Assembly: GCA_016872645.1 (NCBI GenBank)
Contig: VGZH01000010.1
Coordinates: forward strand, 20,863 to 84,862
From: Planctomycetota bacterium
GTDB taxonomy: Bacteria; Planctomycetota; Planctomycetia; Planctomycetales; Planctomycetaceae
Reading direction: 5' to 3'
DNA length: 64,000 bases
Shown here: one piece after another, positions 1 through 9,150 of the stretch
Layout of the letters: each line of letters begins with the position of its first letter
How positions within the stretch are numbered: the first letter of the stretch is position 1
Translations under genes and position numbers: made by a program
Notes under the pieces: model-generated
The model's input: the letters and a program-made list of their open reading frames with translations, nothing else
Told to the model about the DNA's origin: nothing
The model's database searches: none

Positions 1-22
1 TCATGCGACGTTCACTAGTCAT
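1..22 (-). CDS. 5' end of a leftward gene cut by the window edge
   Basis: Reading the minus strand from 22, an ATG opens a frame MTSERRM that runs off the window. A GAAGGGG Shine-Dalgarno-like run lies about 7 nt upstream (35-29), which is the main support. Seven codons are too few to suggest a product. If real, it is divergent from the LarA-like gene at 282, and the roughly 260 nt between them would hold both promoters; I saw no clear promoter there. Confidence 0.3.
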
Positions 23-281
23 CGTGAGCCCCTTCAATTGGCGGTGAACCGGTGTCTGGCCGCGCGGGATCCTATATCCTTCGCCTTAATCTGTCCCGGC
101 AACTTTTAAAGCGGGAACAAGTTCATCACACAGACACGGTGGGCAAAGAGGGCTGAAACAAGATGCAGCCGATCGACCTTTGAGCGACTCTGTACCCTCT
201 GTGCCTCTTTGGTAAGTTCCCTTTCCGTTTTTCTTGCGACTCCCGCGACTTCGCGTGAGCGCACTTTTCAGGGCTCCGTCC

Positions 282-1517
282 ATGCACATTCTGTCTGAAT
301 CGCAAGTCCGCGAGTGGTTTGCTTGCCAGGTTCCCGCCAACGAATTCGCCAACCAGCGAGTGCTCGTCATTGTCCCCGACTCGACCCGCACGGCCCCACT
401 GCCACTGCTGTTCAGCGCGTTGCATGACCGAATCAGTGCCGCCGTCAAGCAAGTGGACGTACTGGTCGCTCTTGGCACGCATCCGCCGATGCCGGAGGCG
501 GCGATTGCCAAGATGCTCGGCATGAACGACGCCGATCGAGCGGCCGGCGGAAAGTACTCCACCGTCGGGCTGTTCAATCACGAGTGGGACAACCCCGCGC
601 GGCTGATGACAATCGGTACTCTTACGCGATCCGACACGGAACAAATCACCGATGGCCGACTCTCGCTCGATGTGCCAGTGCAGATCAATTCGCGGATTGC
701 GGATTACGACACGTTGCTGGTGCTCGGTCCGGTATTTCCGCATGAAGTCGTCGGGTTCAGCGGCGGCAACAAGTATTTCTTTCCCGGTATCTCCGGGCCG
801 GAATTGCTCAACTTCTTTCATTGGTTGGGAGCACTCATCACGAATGTTGGCATCATCGGAGTGAAGGGGACGCCCGTGCGAGCCGTCGTCGATCGTGCTG
901 CCATGTTGATCCCGAACACTCGCCGAGCGATCACATTCGTCGTCGCCAGCGACGGCAATTTGCACGGCTTGTTCTTCGGCACGCCGGAGTCCGCGTGGGA
1001 CGGAGCCGCCGACTTGTCGAGCCAGGTTCACATCAAATGGATGGACCGGCCGTTCCAAACAGTGCTGAGCTGTGCTCCGCCGATGTACGACGAGCTGTGG
1101 GTTGCCGGCAAGTGCATGTACAAGCTCGAACCGGTCGTGGCCGACGGCGGCGAGCTGATCATCTTCGCCCCGCACCTCAGCGAGATTTCGGTGACTCACG
1201 GCCGGCTGATCGAAGAGGTCGGGTATCACGTCCGCGACTACTTCACAAAGCAATGGGATCGCTTTAAGCAATACCCGTGGGGAGTCCTTGCCCACAGCAC
1301 GCACGTCCGCGGCACCGGCACCTTCGAGAACGGCGTTGAGACACCGCGAGTCCGTGTCACCCTCGCATCACAAATTCCTCCCGACGTCTGCGCTCGTATC
1401 AACCTCGGCTACCGCGACCCCGCCACGATCAACGTCGAATCCTTTGCCAGTCGGGAATCTGAAGGAGTTCTGTTGGTCCGCAAGGCAGGCGAGTATCTCT
1501 ACCGATTGAAAGACTGA
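282..1517 (+). CDS. LarA-like nickel-pincer racemase family protein (DUF2088)
   Basis: 411 aa, cytoplasmic, no signal peptide. It resembles nickel-dependent lactate racemase LarA, which interconverts D- and L-lactate with a covalently bound nickel-pincer nucleotide. The key positions are visible: a GTHPPM segment (His67), NHEW (His100), PHEVVGFSGG (His154), the cofactor lysine in GGNKYFFPG (Lys164), and His180. The spacing His154-Lys164-His180 (10 and 16) matches the spacing I recall for LarA His174, Lys184 and His200. Many planctomycete homologues act on other 2-hydroxy acids, so the substrate is not assigned. An upstream in-frame GTG at 234 is possible, but homology starts at MHILSES. LarB is encoded 18 kb away at 19981; LarC and LarE are not in the window. 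Confidence 0.75.
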   Translation: MHILSESQVREWFACQVPANEFANQRVLVIVPDSTRTAPLPLLFSALHDRISAAVKQVDVLVALGTHPPMPEAAIAKMLGMNDADRAAGGKYSTVGLFNHEWDNPARLMTIGTLTRSDTEQITDGRLSLDVPVQINSRIADYDTLLVLGPVFPHEVVGFSGGNKYFFPGISGPELLNFFHWLGALITNVGIIGVKGTPVRAVVDRAAMLIPNTRRAITFVVASDGNLHGLFFGTPESAWDGAADLSSQVHIKWMDRPFQTVLSCAPPMYDELWVAGKCMYKLEPVVADGGELIIFAPHLSEISVTHGRLIEEVGYHVRDYFTKQWDRFKQYPWGVLAHSTHVRGTGTFENGVETPRVRVTLASQIPPDVCARINLGYRDPATINVESFASRESEGVLLVRKAGEYLYRLKD

Positions 1518-1618
1518 CGAATAGGTTTGATGATGTCGTTGGAATCGGATCCGCAAAACGGGGATCGTGATGACATCGCAATGCTCGGCCAGAGGGGACG
1601 GCGGTCACGGCGATTGAT

Positions 1619-2443
1619 TCAGTTTCGCTGAGTGGGTTTGGCATCAAAAAGCTGCACGGGGTTGATTTTGAATTGCAGCATCTTGGCGGTTTCTCGGCCG
1701 TTGTCGCCTCCTTTGCGTTGCATGGTGATACGGCCGATTTTCAGGTTGCCGGCTTTGGTGAGTTCGACCGGGCCTTCGCTGTAGAACTTGATGGCATCGG
1801 CGGAGGATCGGATCACCCACTTGGGTTTGTCGGTCGCCTTGTAGGTGACCATCATCCAGCCAGCGGCGTGAATGCCGTCACCGGCGAGCAGGTCGGAAAC
1901 GATCTCGTCTTTGTTCTTCCTGAAAAACTCCAGAACGGCTTGCCGAGCAGTCTGGTCGAGTTCATCCAGGTACATTCGCCGCTTGTCGCGGCTGGGTTCG
2001 CGCGGCGGCGTCTCACCGACAAACAACTTCAGCGCCTCAACGACATCGGGCGGCATCTTCCACATTTCGGCGTACGTCTTCAGCCAGCGTTTGTCGATCT
2101 GATTGAAGCCGTTCGCACTGCTGACGAGCTTGATCGAAATCCGTTCGATTGTTTCGCCGGACTTCGCTTTGACCGTCACTTCAACATCCGCTTTTTCACC
2201 ATGCGGCTTCGACGCCGCGACGCTGTTGATCTCGTCGAACGGATGATTCATCGCCTCCAGCCAGTCGCGAGCATCCGCATCGGTCTTCCACTTGTTGAAC
2301 TTGTCTCGGATTTCATCCTCGTTCTGGAAGCCCCCCTTGGCTGTTTTCGAGCCGCGCTCAATCTTGGCGGCACCTGACTCCTGAGCCCTCACTGCATCGG
2401 TGCAGAGCAACAGGACGAGGAGAATCACGGAAAGCTGCTTCAT
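1619..2443 (-). CDS. Secreted protein resembling a type II restriction endonuclease
   Basis: 274 aa from the ATG at 2443. Residues 1-21 form a clear signal peptide (MKQLSVILLVLLLC, then AVRA-Q), so the product should leave the cytoplasm. The mature part resembles, as far as I can recall, a family of type II restriction endonucleases: GGFQNEDEIRDKFN, KADVEV (Asp86), ISIKLVS (Lys105), GFNQIDKRW, and a C-terminal QRKGGDNGRETA followed by MLQFKINP. The KAD-V...ISIK pair could be the D...xK of a PD-(D/E)xK nuclease fold. There is no adjacent methyltransferase, and a signal peptide is odd for a restriction enzyme. A periplasmic nutritional or defensive nuclease is one reading; a binding protein that has lost activity is another. 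The start is chosen because the signal peptide begins there; no strong ribosome binding site is visible. Confidence 0.6.
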   Translation of the reverse strand: MKQLSVILLVLLLCTDAVRAQESGAAKIERGSKTAKGGFQNEDEIRDKFNKWKTDADARDWLEAMNHPFDEINSVAASKPHGEKADVEVTVKAKSGETIERISIKLVSSANGFNQIDKRWLKTYAEMWKMPPDVVEALKLFVGETPPREPSRDKRRMYLDELDQTARQAVLEFFRKNKDEIVSDLLAGDGIHAAGWMMVTYKATDKPKWVIRSSADAIKFYSEGPVELTKAGNLKIGRITMQRKGGDNGRETAKMLQFKINPVQLFDAKPTQRN

Positions 2444-2496
2444 CGCAATGCTCACAGCGGCGATTGATTTTGCCCATGAGATGGTAGTGAGAAATG

Positions 2497-2550
2497 GCAC
2501 GACGCGCCAGCGAGTGGTGCAGCTTCAAACCACTCGCTGACGCGTCGTGC
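2497..2550. repeat. Palindromic dispersed repeat, family A, copy 1
   Basis: A 22-bp inverted repeat with one mismatch (arms 2497-2518 and 2529-2550; arm begins GCACGACGCGCCAGCGAGTG) around a 10-nt loop. It lies between the secreted endonuclease-like gene and the helicase gene. Copies related by sequence occur at 15751-15814 and 58771-58826. It could act as a transcript-end hairpin for the leftward helicase gene, but there is no T-run, and its dispersion suggests a REP-like element. Confidence 0.8.
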
Positions 2551-2564
2551 TGGAATCGGAGGGA

Positions 2565-3995
2565 CTATCGCCCCGATGAGGCAAAACGATTGGGCTTTCC
2601 AAACCGGCGAGGCCGTTTGGGGCCACGGCCCGGAGGACCACTGAATTCCCCGTTGGGAGTAGCCGGACGACGTGGTGCGTTGTTCGGACGGCGAGCGGAG
2701 TGAGTCGTCGGAGGAGCAGTGTCGCTGAAGGTTCGGCGTGGTTTGACGACTGCGTCAGTCTGGGGCAGCGAGTCGTTGCCTCGTTTGGCTCGTCGGTCAT
2801 CAGCGTGGCCGGTGGTGTGAACTTGGCGAGGTGGCTCGGACGCAAACGCGGGGAGATCGTGACGCTGTTCCAGTTGCAGGCGAATCAATCGCTCGATCGA
2901 CGTCAGCAAGCCACGTTCTTCCGGCGAACAAAACGAGATCGCGATGCCGCTGGCTCCCGCTCGGGCCGTGCGGCCGATGCGGTGGACGTAGTTGTCGATT
3001 TCCATCGGCAAGTCGTAATTTATGACGTGCGTGATGCCATCAACGTCAATGCCGCGAGCGGCAATGTCGGTCGCGACGAGCACACTCGTGCGGCCTGTTT
3101 TGAAGTTCGTCAATGCTCGCTGCCGTTGCGATTGCGAACGGTTCGCGTGAATCGCAGCAGCGGAGAAATTGGAATCCTCCAGCATCCGCACGACTTTGTC
3201 GGCGCCATGTTTCGTCTTGGTGAAGACCAGCGTCCGAGTTACGCCTTCTTGTCGCAACAGATGCCGTAGCAAGCGAACCTTGTTCGGCTTCTCGACGAAG
3301 TAGACCGATTGTTGAACACGCTCGGCGGTGGTGGCCACCGGCGTCACCTCGACCCGCTGCGGATGACAGAGCATCGAGTCAGCCAGTGTGGCCACTTCTT
3401 TTGGCATCGTGGCCGAGAAGAACAACGTCTGCCGCTTGGTCGGCACGTCAGCCACGATGCGGCGCACAGCCGGCAGGAAGCCCATGTCGAGCATCCGGTC
3501 CGCTTCGTCGAGCACCAGCACTTCAACGTGGCTGAGGTCGATGAAGCCTTGCTCGCGCAAGTCGATCAACCGGCCGGGAGTCGCGACGAGGATGTCCACG
3601 CCCGCTCGCAGTGACTTCACTTGGTGGTATTGGCTGACGCCGCCAAAGACGACGAGTTGCCGCAGTCCGGTTCCATCACCGTAGGTCGCGAAGCTCTCGC
3701 CAATTTGCACCGCCAGCTCGCGAGTCGGCGACAATACCAGCACTCGGATCTTCCGGCGATCACCGCGGCCTTGCGGGGCGCGACTGGCTTGCAGCAGTCG
3801 ATGCAGAATCGGCAGCGCAAACGCCGCAGTCTTGCCCGTCCCCGTTTGAGCGACTCCCAGCAGATCGCCGCCGGTGATCACCAGCGGAATGGCCTGCGCC
3901 TGAATCGGAGTCGGAGTTTCATACCCAGCCGTTTCCACGGCACGCACGATTGGCTCGGCCAATCCTAAATCAGAAAACTTCAAAACACTCTCCAT
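2565..3995 (-). CDS. rhlE: DEAD-box RNA helicase, RhlE type
   Basis: 476 aa. ATP-dependent RNA unwinding, probably in ribosome assembly or RNA turnover in the cytoplasm. The helicase motifs are in order: Q-motif (PTPIQAQAIP), motif I (AQTGTGKT), PTRELA, GG, TPGR, motif II DEAD, SAT, then the second domain with VFTKTKHGAD, ATDIAARGID and HRIGRTARAG. The tail (about residues 380-476) is basic and rich in Arg and Pro, as is common for RhlE proteins that bind RNA. The ATG at 3995 is preferred over an in-frame TTG at 3998. The downstream end runs into repeat A1. Confidence 0.9.
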   Translation of the reverse strand: MESVLKFSDLGLAEPIVRAVETAGYETPTPIQAQAIPLVITGGDLLGVAQTGTGKTAAFALPILHRLLQASRAPQGRGDRRKIRVLVLSPTRELAVQIGESFATYGDGTGLRQLVVFGGVSQYHQVKSLRAGVDILVATPGRLIDLREQGFIDLSHVEVLVLDEADRMLDMGFLPAVRRIVADVPTKRQTLFFSATMPKEVATLADSMLCHPQRVEVTPVATTAERVQQSVYFVEKPNKVRLLRHLLRQEGVTRTLVFTKTKHGADKVVRMLEDSNFSAAAIHANRSQSQRQRALTNFKTGRTSVLVATDIAARGIDVDGITHVINYDLPMEIDNYVHRIGRTARAGASGIAISFCSPEERGLLTSIERLIRLQLEQRHDLPAFASEPPRQVHTTGHADDRRAKRGNDSLPQTDAVVKPRRTFSDTAPPTTHSARRPNNAPRRPATPNGEFSGPPGRGPKRPRRFGKPNRFASSGR

Positions 3996-4378
3996 CAAAA
4001 AGTTGGCCGCCGAGGTGACTCGTTCAAAGTGGAGTCGGCGAGGACCGCGAGCAGACTCAACAGAGAGTCCGCGTCACGGCCAATTGGCGGCTGCTCGAGC
4101 GGCGCCTTGCGATCGTCCGCGTGCGAGCGAATCAAAAAATCCAGGATGAGATGTCTGACGGAATCCGTCAGCTCCACGCCATCAAACCTAGTCGAGTCCG
4201 ATGGCGGAAATCACTTTCATCATCCACAGGAATCGGCGGGCAATGCCCGAAGTGCAAAGATTTTAGTAGCGGAGACGCCAATCCGCCAGACAGTTTTCGA
4301 ACGAATTTGGAAACAGACCGTCGTTGGGACACCCTTGCCCGAACTGTCGTTCAATCTGACCGGATGAAAGCGGCCCAT
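3996..4378. other. 383-nt region between helicase and UppP genes, no convincing gene
   Basis: Both neighbours run leftward, so this should hold the helicase promoter and the end of the uppP transcript. A 60-codon minus-strand frame from GTG 4177 ends in a TGATG overlap with the helicase start. It could be a coupled leader peptide, but its start has no ribosome binding site and I do not recognise the product. I see no RNA gene here. Confidence 0.3.
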
Positions 4379-5176
4379 CTACGGCCACAATTGCCACGCC
4401 GTCACGACCGACCCCAGCGCCAAGCAGTAATACGCGAACCAATGCAGCTTCCGCTGCTCGACGATCCGAATCAGGAATCGCAACGCGAAGAGGCCGACGG
4501 CAAACGACACCACCGCTCCGAACAGCAGTTGGCCAGTCGCTAGTCCTCCTGATGTTCCGCGCACCATGTCGATCGCCTTGAGCAATACCGCTCCTCCCAC
4601 CGCCGGCACTGAAAGCAGAAAGGAGAAGGTCGTGGCCGCTTGCCGAGTGACGCCAATCATCAGCGCACCGGCGATCGTGCTGCCGGAGCGAGAGACTCCG
4701 GGCAACGGCGCCAACGCTTGAAAGCAGCCGATCACGAACGCATGTGGCAACGGAATCTGATCCAGTTCGAGCAGATTTAATTCCATCCGCTGTCCGGCAA
4801 ACAAGAAGACGGCCGTGACCAGCAGGCCGAGTCCGGCATACAGTGGCGAGGTCAAAGTCTGCTCAAACCAATCCTTCAGCAACAGCCCCACGATGGCCAA
4901 CGGAACACTGCCGACGATGACGTTGATCAACAATCGTCGCCGCTTGAGCAATGACCACAGTTCCTTCCAGTAGACGACGATCGTGGCGGCCAGTGTTCCC
5001 AGGTGCAGGCCGATAATCAGCTCGACCGTTTCCGCGTCGGTCCTCTTCGTGCCGAACCACTTTTCGAGTAGCGTGCCGACGATGACCAAATGGCCGTCCG
5101 AGCTGATCGGCAGAAATTCGGTGATGCCTTGCACAACCGCTTGAATCAAAGTTTCCCAGAGCTGAACACCGTCCAT
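4379..5176 (-). CDS. uppP: Undecaprenyl-diphosphate phosphatase (UppP/BacA)
   Basis: 265 aa integral membrane protein that removes a phosphate from undecaprenyl diphosphate to regenerate the lipid carrier for cell-wall and surface polysaccharide synthesis. The two catalytic segments are present: ITEFLPISSDGHL near residue 18, and PGVSRSGSTIAG in the second half. Hydrophobic segments fit the family's usual eight membrane spans and about 265-aa length. It stands alone, separated from the alcohol dehydrogenase gene by 84 nt on the same strand. Confidence 0.93.
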   Translation of the reverse strand: MDGVQLWETLIQAVVQGITEFLPISSDGHLVIVGTLLEKWFGTKRTDAETVELIIGLHLGTLAATIVVYWKELWSLLKRRRLLINVIVGSVPLAIVGLLLKDWFEQTLTSPLYAGLGLLVTAVFLFAGQRMELNLLELDQIPLPHAFVIGCFQALAPLPGVSRSGSTIAGALMIGVTRQAATTFSFLLSVPAVGGAVLLKAIDMVRGTSGGLATGQLLFGAVVSFAVGLFALRFLIRIVEQRKLHWFAYYCLALGSVVTAWQLWP

Positions 5177-5260
5177 GAATGGCTCGCCGAAAGAGTGAAC
5201 CGAACAAGTACGCGCGGACGGTAGCAGTCGCTCGCGAACCGGTCGAGGTGAAGTCGGTCA

Positions 5261-6469
5261 TCACCAAATCCGTTCGAGCGTCATGAGTACTTCGTCGTGG
5301 GATACGTCGCGCGGATTCCCGTCCATACTGTTGCCGCGCGAGCTTCTTGCTATTGCGGGCAGTTGTTCTCGCGTGATGCCGAGTTCCGACAGGTGCGACG
5401 GAATATGGAAATATTGGTTCAGCGAGCGGATCGTGTCTTGGACACGCATCAAAGCGACGTTGTCGGAGCACGCTTGGTCAGCTCCTGGTTTCTTCGGAAG
5501 GCCGATCAGCCATCGCCCCAGCCGCCGGCCAATCTCCGTGAGGTCGGCCTTTGCAACATCGTGATTCAATTGCAGAGCACTCGGCAGCATCACGGCACAG
5601 GCCAAACCGTGTGGCACTTTCGCGTGAACGCCGAGTGCGGCGGCGACTCCGTGAGCAAAGCCCAACCCCGAATTTGCCAGCGCGAGGCCAGAGAGCAACG
5701 CCGCGTGCGACATTGCCTCACGCGAAGCACGGTGTTCGAGATCGCGCGACAGCATGAACATCGCCGGCAGCGCAAGTTCCAAGCCTTGCCAGCACAACGC
5801 ACGCGGAATCGGTTTTGCTCTGCGTGATATCAGGCTCTCGATCAATTGCGTGATCGCGTCCATACCGGTGTGAGCAGTGATGTCGCGCGGCAGGCTGACG
5901 GTAAGTTCGGGATCGACGAGCACGATCTTCGGGATCATTAGGTCGGATCGCAGACTTTTCTTGAATGGCGGACCGAAGGAGGAAATTACGGCATTCTTGG
6001 TCGCTTCGGTTCCAGTTCCGGCGGTGGTCGGCATCGCGAGCAGAGGGAGGGGAGGGCGGTCAATTGTCAGACCTCGACCGACCCCTTCAAGAAAGTCTTT
6101 GACCGAGTCGCCGTGCCGATTCGTGGCCAGAGCGGCGACAGCCTTTGCGAGATCAATCGCCGATCCGCCACCGACTGCAATCACACAGTCACTGTCGCGG
6201 ACGCCGAAACTCAACAATCGCTCGACGGTCGCATCGACGTCCGTGACTTCCGGCTCGCGTGTCTGCGTCGCGAGTCGTTCAGTGGTCACTCCCAGAGACT
6301 GCATCGAGCGGCATAACTCGTCGATCGTGCCATTCGTTTCCAGCGTTCGCGAGCCGCTGACGACGAATGCTCGCGAGCCGAGGGACTTCGCCAGCGAGCC
6401 GATCTCCGCACGACGTCCCCAGCCGAAGACGATGCGATTCGGAGCCAAGAAGTCGTACGGCACGAGCAT
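5261..6469 (-). CDS. Iron-containing alcohol dehydrogenase family protein
   Basis: 402 aa, NAD(P)-dependent, Fe-ADH fold. The N-terminal dinucleotide domain has GGGSAIDLAKAVA and the TTAGTGTEAT signature. The C-terminal metal site is indicated by TAHTGMDAITQLIES (Asp and the following helix), GLGFAHGVAAALG and the PHG segment that follows. Length and motif order are typical of group III alcohol dehydrogenases; the substrate (alcohol, lactaldehyde or a phosphonoaldehyde) cannot be told from sequence. It shares strand and direction with the 2-hydroxyacid dehydrogenase gene 97 nt upstream, so the two may be co-transcribed and act on related small hydroxy or oxo compounds. Confidence 0.88.
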   Translation of the reverse strand: MLVPYDFLAPNRIVFGWGRRAEIGSLAKSLGSRAFVVSGSRTLETNGTIDELCRSMQSLGVTTERLATQTREPEVTDVDATVERLLSFGVRDSDCVIAVGGGSAIDLAKAVAALATNRHGDSVKDFLEGVGRGLTIDRPPLPLLAMPTTAGTGTEATKNAVISSFGPPFKKSLRSDLMIPKIVLVDPELTVSLPRDITAHTGMDAITQLIESLISRRAKPIPRALCWQGLELALPAMFMLSRDLEHRASREAMSHAALLSGLALANSGLGFAHGVAAALGVHAKVPHGLACAVMLPSALQLNHDVAKADLTEIGRRLGRWLIGLPKKPGADQACSDNVALMRVQDTIRSLNQYFHIPSHLSELGITREQLPAIARSSRGNSMDGNPRDVSHDEVLMTLERIW

Positions 6470-6566
6470 TATTTGACTCTGTAATTCTCGGTGTTCTCTG
6501 TGCCTCTGTGTTTCAAATCCAAAGCGTCAAACACAGAAGCCCAGTGATCACGGAGGAGTAGGTCGA

Positions 6567-7565
6567 TTACCAATACCATCGTGATTTCAGTTCGGCGTTG
6601 ACGACAGCCCCTTCCGGCCACTCGTTGCGGCTCAGCTTTATGATGTTGTGAGCGCACTCGATACCCATGTCTTCCGAACTGCGAGTGTCTGTGCCACCCA
6701 GATGCGGCGTAAACACCACGTTATCGAGCTTTAGCAGAGGGTTGTCCGCCGAGGTCGGTTCCTTCTCGAAGACGTCGAGTCCCGCTCCGAACAGGTGCCC
6801 CGATTTGAGGGCCGGGATCAAATCCGCTTCAACAACCAAGCCACCGCGAGCCGTGTTGATGAAGACGCTCCCCGGTTTCATCTTGGCGAAGAACGCGGCG
6901 TTGCACATCCCGTGAGTCGCGTCGTTCAACGGGCAATGCAGGCTGACAAAGTCCGATTGAGCGAGCAGGTCATCCAATTCGACGAGCGGAATTCCGTGTT
7001 TGGCGACAAACTCGCGGTCGGGAAATTGTTCATGAGCGATGACCTTCATTCCAAGCGCGGCGCATCGAACGGCGGTGGATTTGCCGATCCGCCCGAGTCC
7101 GATCAGCCCGACGGTTCGGCCGCGAATTGGGGCGGTCAGCTTCTGGACCCACGCTCCCGTTCTCATCGTGCGGTCATTAAGGGCGATGTTTTTTGTCACG
7201 CCCAGCAACAGGGCGAGCATCAATTCGGCAACCGCTTCGTGATTCGAGTTGGGGGTGATAGTCAGTGCGATGTTGCGTTCCGTAGCAGCCGGGACGTTGA
7301 CGCGGTCGTATCCGACTCCGGCTCGCGCGATGACGCGCAGCTTCGGACAGGCGTCGAGCACTCGCGGGGTGAAGTACTCGCCACCAGCGATGATCGCGAC
7401 GCAGTCTTGAAGCTCAGCGATCGTTTCTTCTTCTGGCCCCAGCCCACGCGTGAACGTCGGGTTCTTCGGGTAGCGGATGTCGAACCCTGCGTCAGTCAAA
7501 GTTCGAGCGTACGGCGCTTCGGGCTTATGGAGGAACGCCTCGGGAGCAATCAACACAGTCGGCAT
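6567..7565 (-). CDS. D-isomer-specific 2-hydroxyacid dehydrogenase (phosphoglycerate dehydrogenase-like)
   Basis: 332 aa, NAD-binding. It has a Rossmann GLIGLGRIGKSTA motif, the NTARGG catalytic Arg segment, a catalytic Glu region (LDVFEKEP) and the His in FTPHLGG. Substrate recognition ARAGVGYDRVNV resembles 3-phosphoglycerate dehydrogenase, but the protein lacks the C-terminal ACT or ASB regulatory domains of full-length SerA, so it may act on another 2-hydroxy acid. The ATG at 7565 opens directly with the N-terminal catalytic strand (MPTVLIAPEAF). A short C-terminal extension ends in KSRWYW. Confidence 0.88.
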   Translation of the reverse strand: MPTVLIAPEAFLHKPEAPYARTLTDAGFDIRYPKNPTFTRGLGPEEETIAELQDCVAIIAGGEYFTPRVLDACPKLRVIARAGVGYDRVNVPAATERNIALTITPNSNHEAVAELMLALLLGVTKNIALNDRTMRTGAWVQKLTAPIRGRTVGLIGLGRIGKSTAVRCAALGMKVIAHEQFPDREFVAKHGIPLVELDDLLAQSDFVSLHCPLNDATHGMCNAAFFAKMKPGSVFINTARGGLVVEADLIPALKSGHLFGAGLDVFEKEPTSADNPLLKLDNVVFTPHLGGTDTRSSEDMGIECAHNIIKLSRNEWPEGAVVNAELKSRWYW

Positions 7566-7719
7566 CGGTCAGTCCTTTCAAGAAAAAGTGGGGCGGGATG
7601 GTACGCCGCTGATGGCTTCGATGCGACTGACGGACAAGATTGATCATTGCTCGTTGATCATTGGCTATTTGTCCGCGAATGACGAATGACCAAGGATTCA
7701 GGTTTTCCCGTTGTTACCG

Positions 7720-9123
7720 CTACTTCGGAATCGCTCGGCCGTGCGGATCAACGCCGGGGCGGTCGAGGTCATGGTCCAACTCGGCGAGCAATTCGGGATC
7801 GAGGAAGTGTTCGACCTGTTCGGCACTCTCGTGAAAGCGACCTTCGCCGAGCAGGAAGTGTTTCGCGAGGAACGATTCCCACAAGCGATGCGAGCGGACC
7901 AGTGTGCGTGCGGCCTCTCGCCCGATGTCCGTCAGTCGTGCGTCGGAGTGTGAGCCGGTCAGCCAACCGCGCCGCATCAGCAGCCACGTCGCGATCCGCG
8001 ACTTCCACGAGTGTGTCGTGATGTAACGATGCCACGACGTTCGCTGGCGGACGTCTGATGAATCCGCATCGGCAATCACACGCGGGGCCGTTTCTTCCAT
8101 GCGATAGAGCTGTCCCAGCACGTCCTCGCTGGCGATGCGCAGCTTGAGCAACAACCGATGCCAGACCCGAACAGCCAGGCCGTATCTCGGGCCGAGCAGC
8201 ATTGCCAGCACGAACAGGAATCCGGCGGCGGCGGCCATCATTCCCGCCGAACTGGCGTCCTGGACATCGGCGATACCGATGCTCCGCGAGATCAGCGGCG
8301 GCAGAGTCAACGCCGAAACATGCCCCAACGCCGCGCTGATCGCCCCGATCAGCAGGCTTAGCCCGATCATTCGGGGCAGTCGATCTGTCAGCAGGTACGC
8401 GGTTGCGGGCGGAATGATCAGCATTGCGATCACCAGGATGCTGCCGACACTCTCGAACGCCGCGACCAACGTCATTGCCGTCAGCCCCATCAAGCCGTAG
8501 TGCATCGTCTGAGCCGGAATACCCAGTGTCGTGGCCAACGCCGGATCGAACGCGCTCAGCCGAAGCTCTTTGAACAACAATATGGTCAGCAGCAGATTGA
8601 TCAGCAGGACGAATCCGTTGACGATGACAGCCCGCGGTACGCCTGACTTGCCGACAGTTTCCATCGGAGCGGTCACGATCTCACCGTAGAGCACGCAGTC
8701 CAGGTCGATGTGAACGTTGTCCGCAAACGCTCGGATCAGCAGGAGCCCCAGCGCGAACAGTGAGGTGAAGACGACGCCCAGCGCGGCGCTGCTCTCGACG
8801 TTCCCGAGTTTCTGCAACGACTCGGTCAACCATGCCGACAGGACGCCAACGACGATCGCTCCGACACACATCGCCACGTGCCGCACCGATAGCTCCGTCG
8901 TCGGGCTGATGACCTTGGCCTCCACCAGCCAATGCGACACGAAGAACGCGCCAACAACTCCCAACAAAGACGTGTGACTGATCGCATCCCCCATCAAGCT
9001 CTGCTTTCTCAGCAAGAGAAAACATCCCGGCAACGCACACGCCATCGCCGCCAGCGCCCCGATCACGACGATCCAGGTGTCGAGCAGCGTCCAAGTTTGC
9101 AGTGGAGTGAGGAGCGAGTTCAC
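7720..9123 (-). CDS. Metal ABC transporter permease fused to a DtxR-like C-terminal domain (second permease)
   Basis: 467 aa from the GTG at 9123; an in-frame TTG at 9195 would extend it into repeat D and is less likely. Residues about 10-290 are a ZnuB/MntB-type (ABC-3) permease with about eight membrane segments (CALPGCFLLLRKQSLMGDA, then SVGSILVIAMLIIPPATAYL). The last 150 residues contain a winged-helix-like stretch and a DtxR/MntR dimerisation segment with the metal-site pattern RSHRLWES and ESAEQVEHFL; the His, Glu and Glu-His expected from MntR are kept. The protein is probably an inner-membrane subunit that senses its own cargo metal on the cytoplasmic side. It is the last gene of the operon starting at 12462. 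Confidence 0.85.
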   Translation of the reverse strand: MNSLLTPLQTWTLLDTWIVVIGALAAMACALPGCFLLLRKQSLMGDAISHTSLLGVVGAFFVSHWLVEAKVISPTTELSVRHVAMCVGAIVVGVLSAWLTESLQKLGNVESSAALGVVFTSLFALGLLLIRAFADNVHIDLDCVLYGEIVTAPMETVGKSGVPRAVIVNGFVLLINLLLTILLFKELRLSAFDPALATTLGIPAQTMHYGLMGLTAMTLVAAFESVGSILVIAMLIIPPATAYLLTDRLPRMIGLSLLIGAISAALGHVSALTLPPLISRSIGIADVQDASSAGMMAAAAGFLFVLAMLLGPRYGLAVRVWHRLLLKLRIASEDVLGQLYRMEETAPRVIADADSSDVRQRTSWHRYITTHSWKSRIATWLLMRRGWLTGSHSDARLTDIGREAARTLVRSHRLWESFLAKHFLLGEGRFHESAEQVEHFLDPELLAELDHDLDRPGVDPHGRAIPK

Positions 9124-9150
9124 GGTGGTTGGTTGCTTCGTGTTGAATTT

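Noticed and set aside
126..1304. 392-codon minus-strand frame opposite the LarA-like gene
   Set aside because: The opposite strand encodes a protein with intact active-site motifs; this frame has none and is rich in Arg and His.
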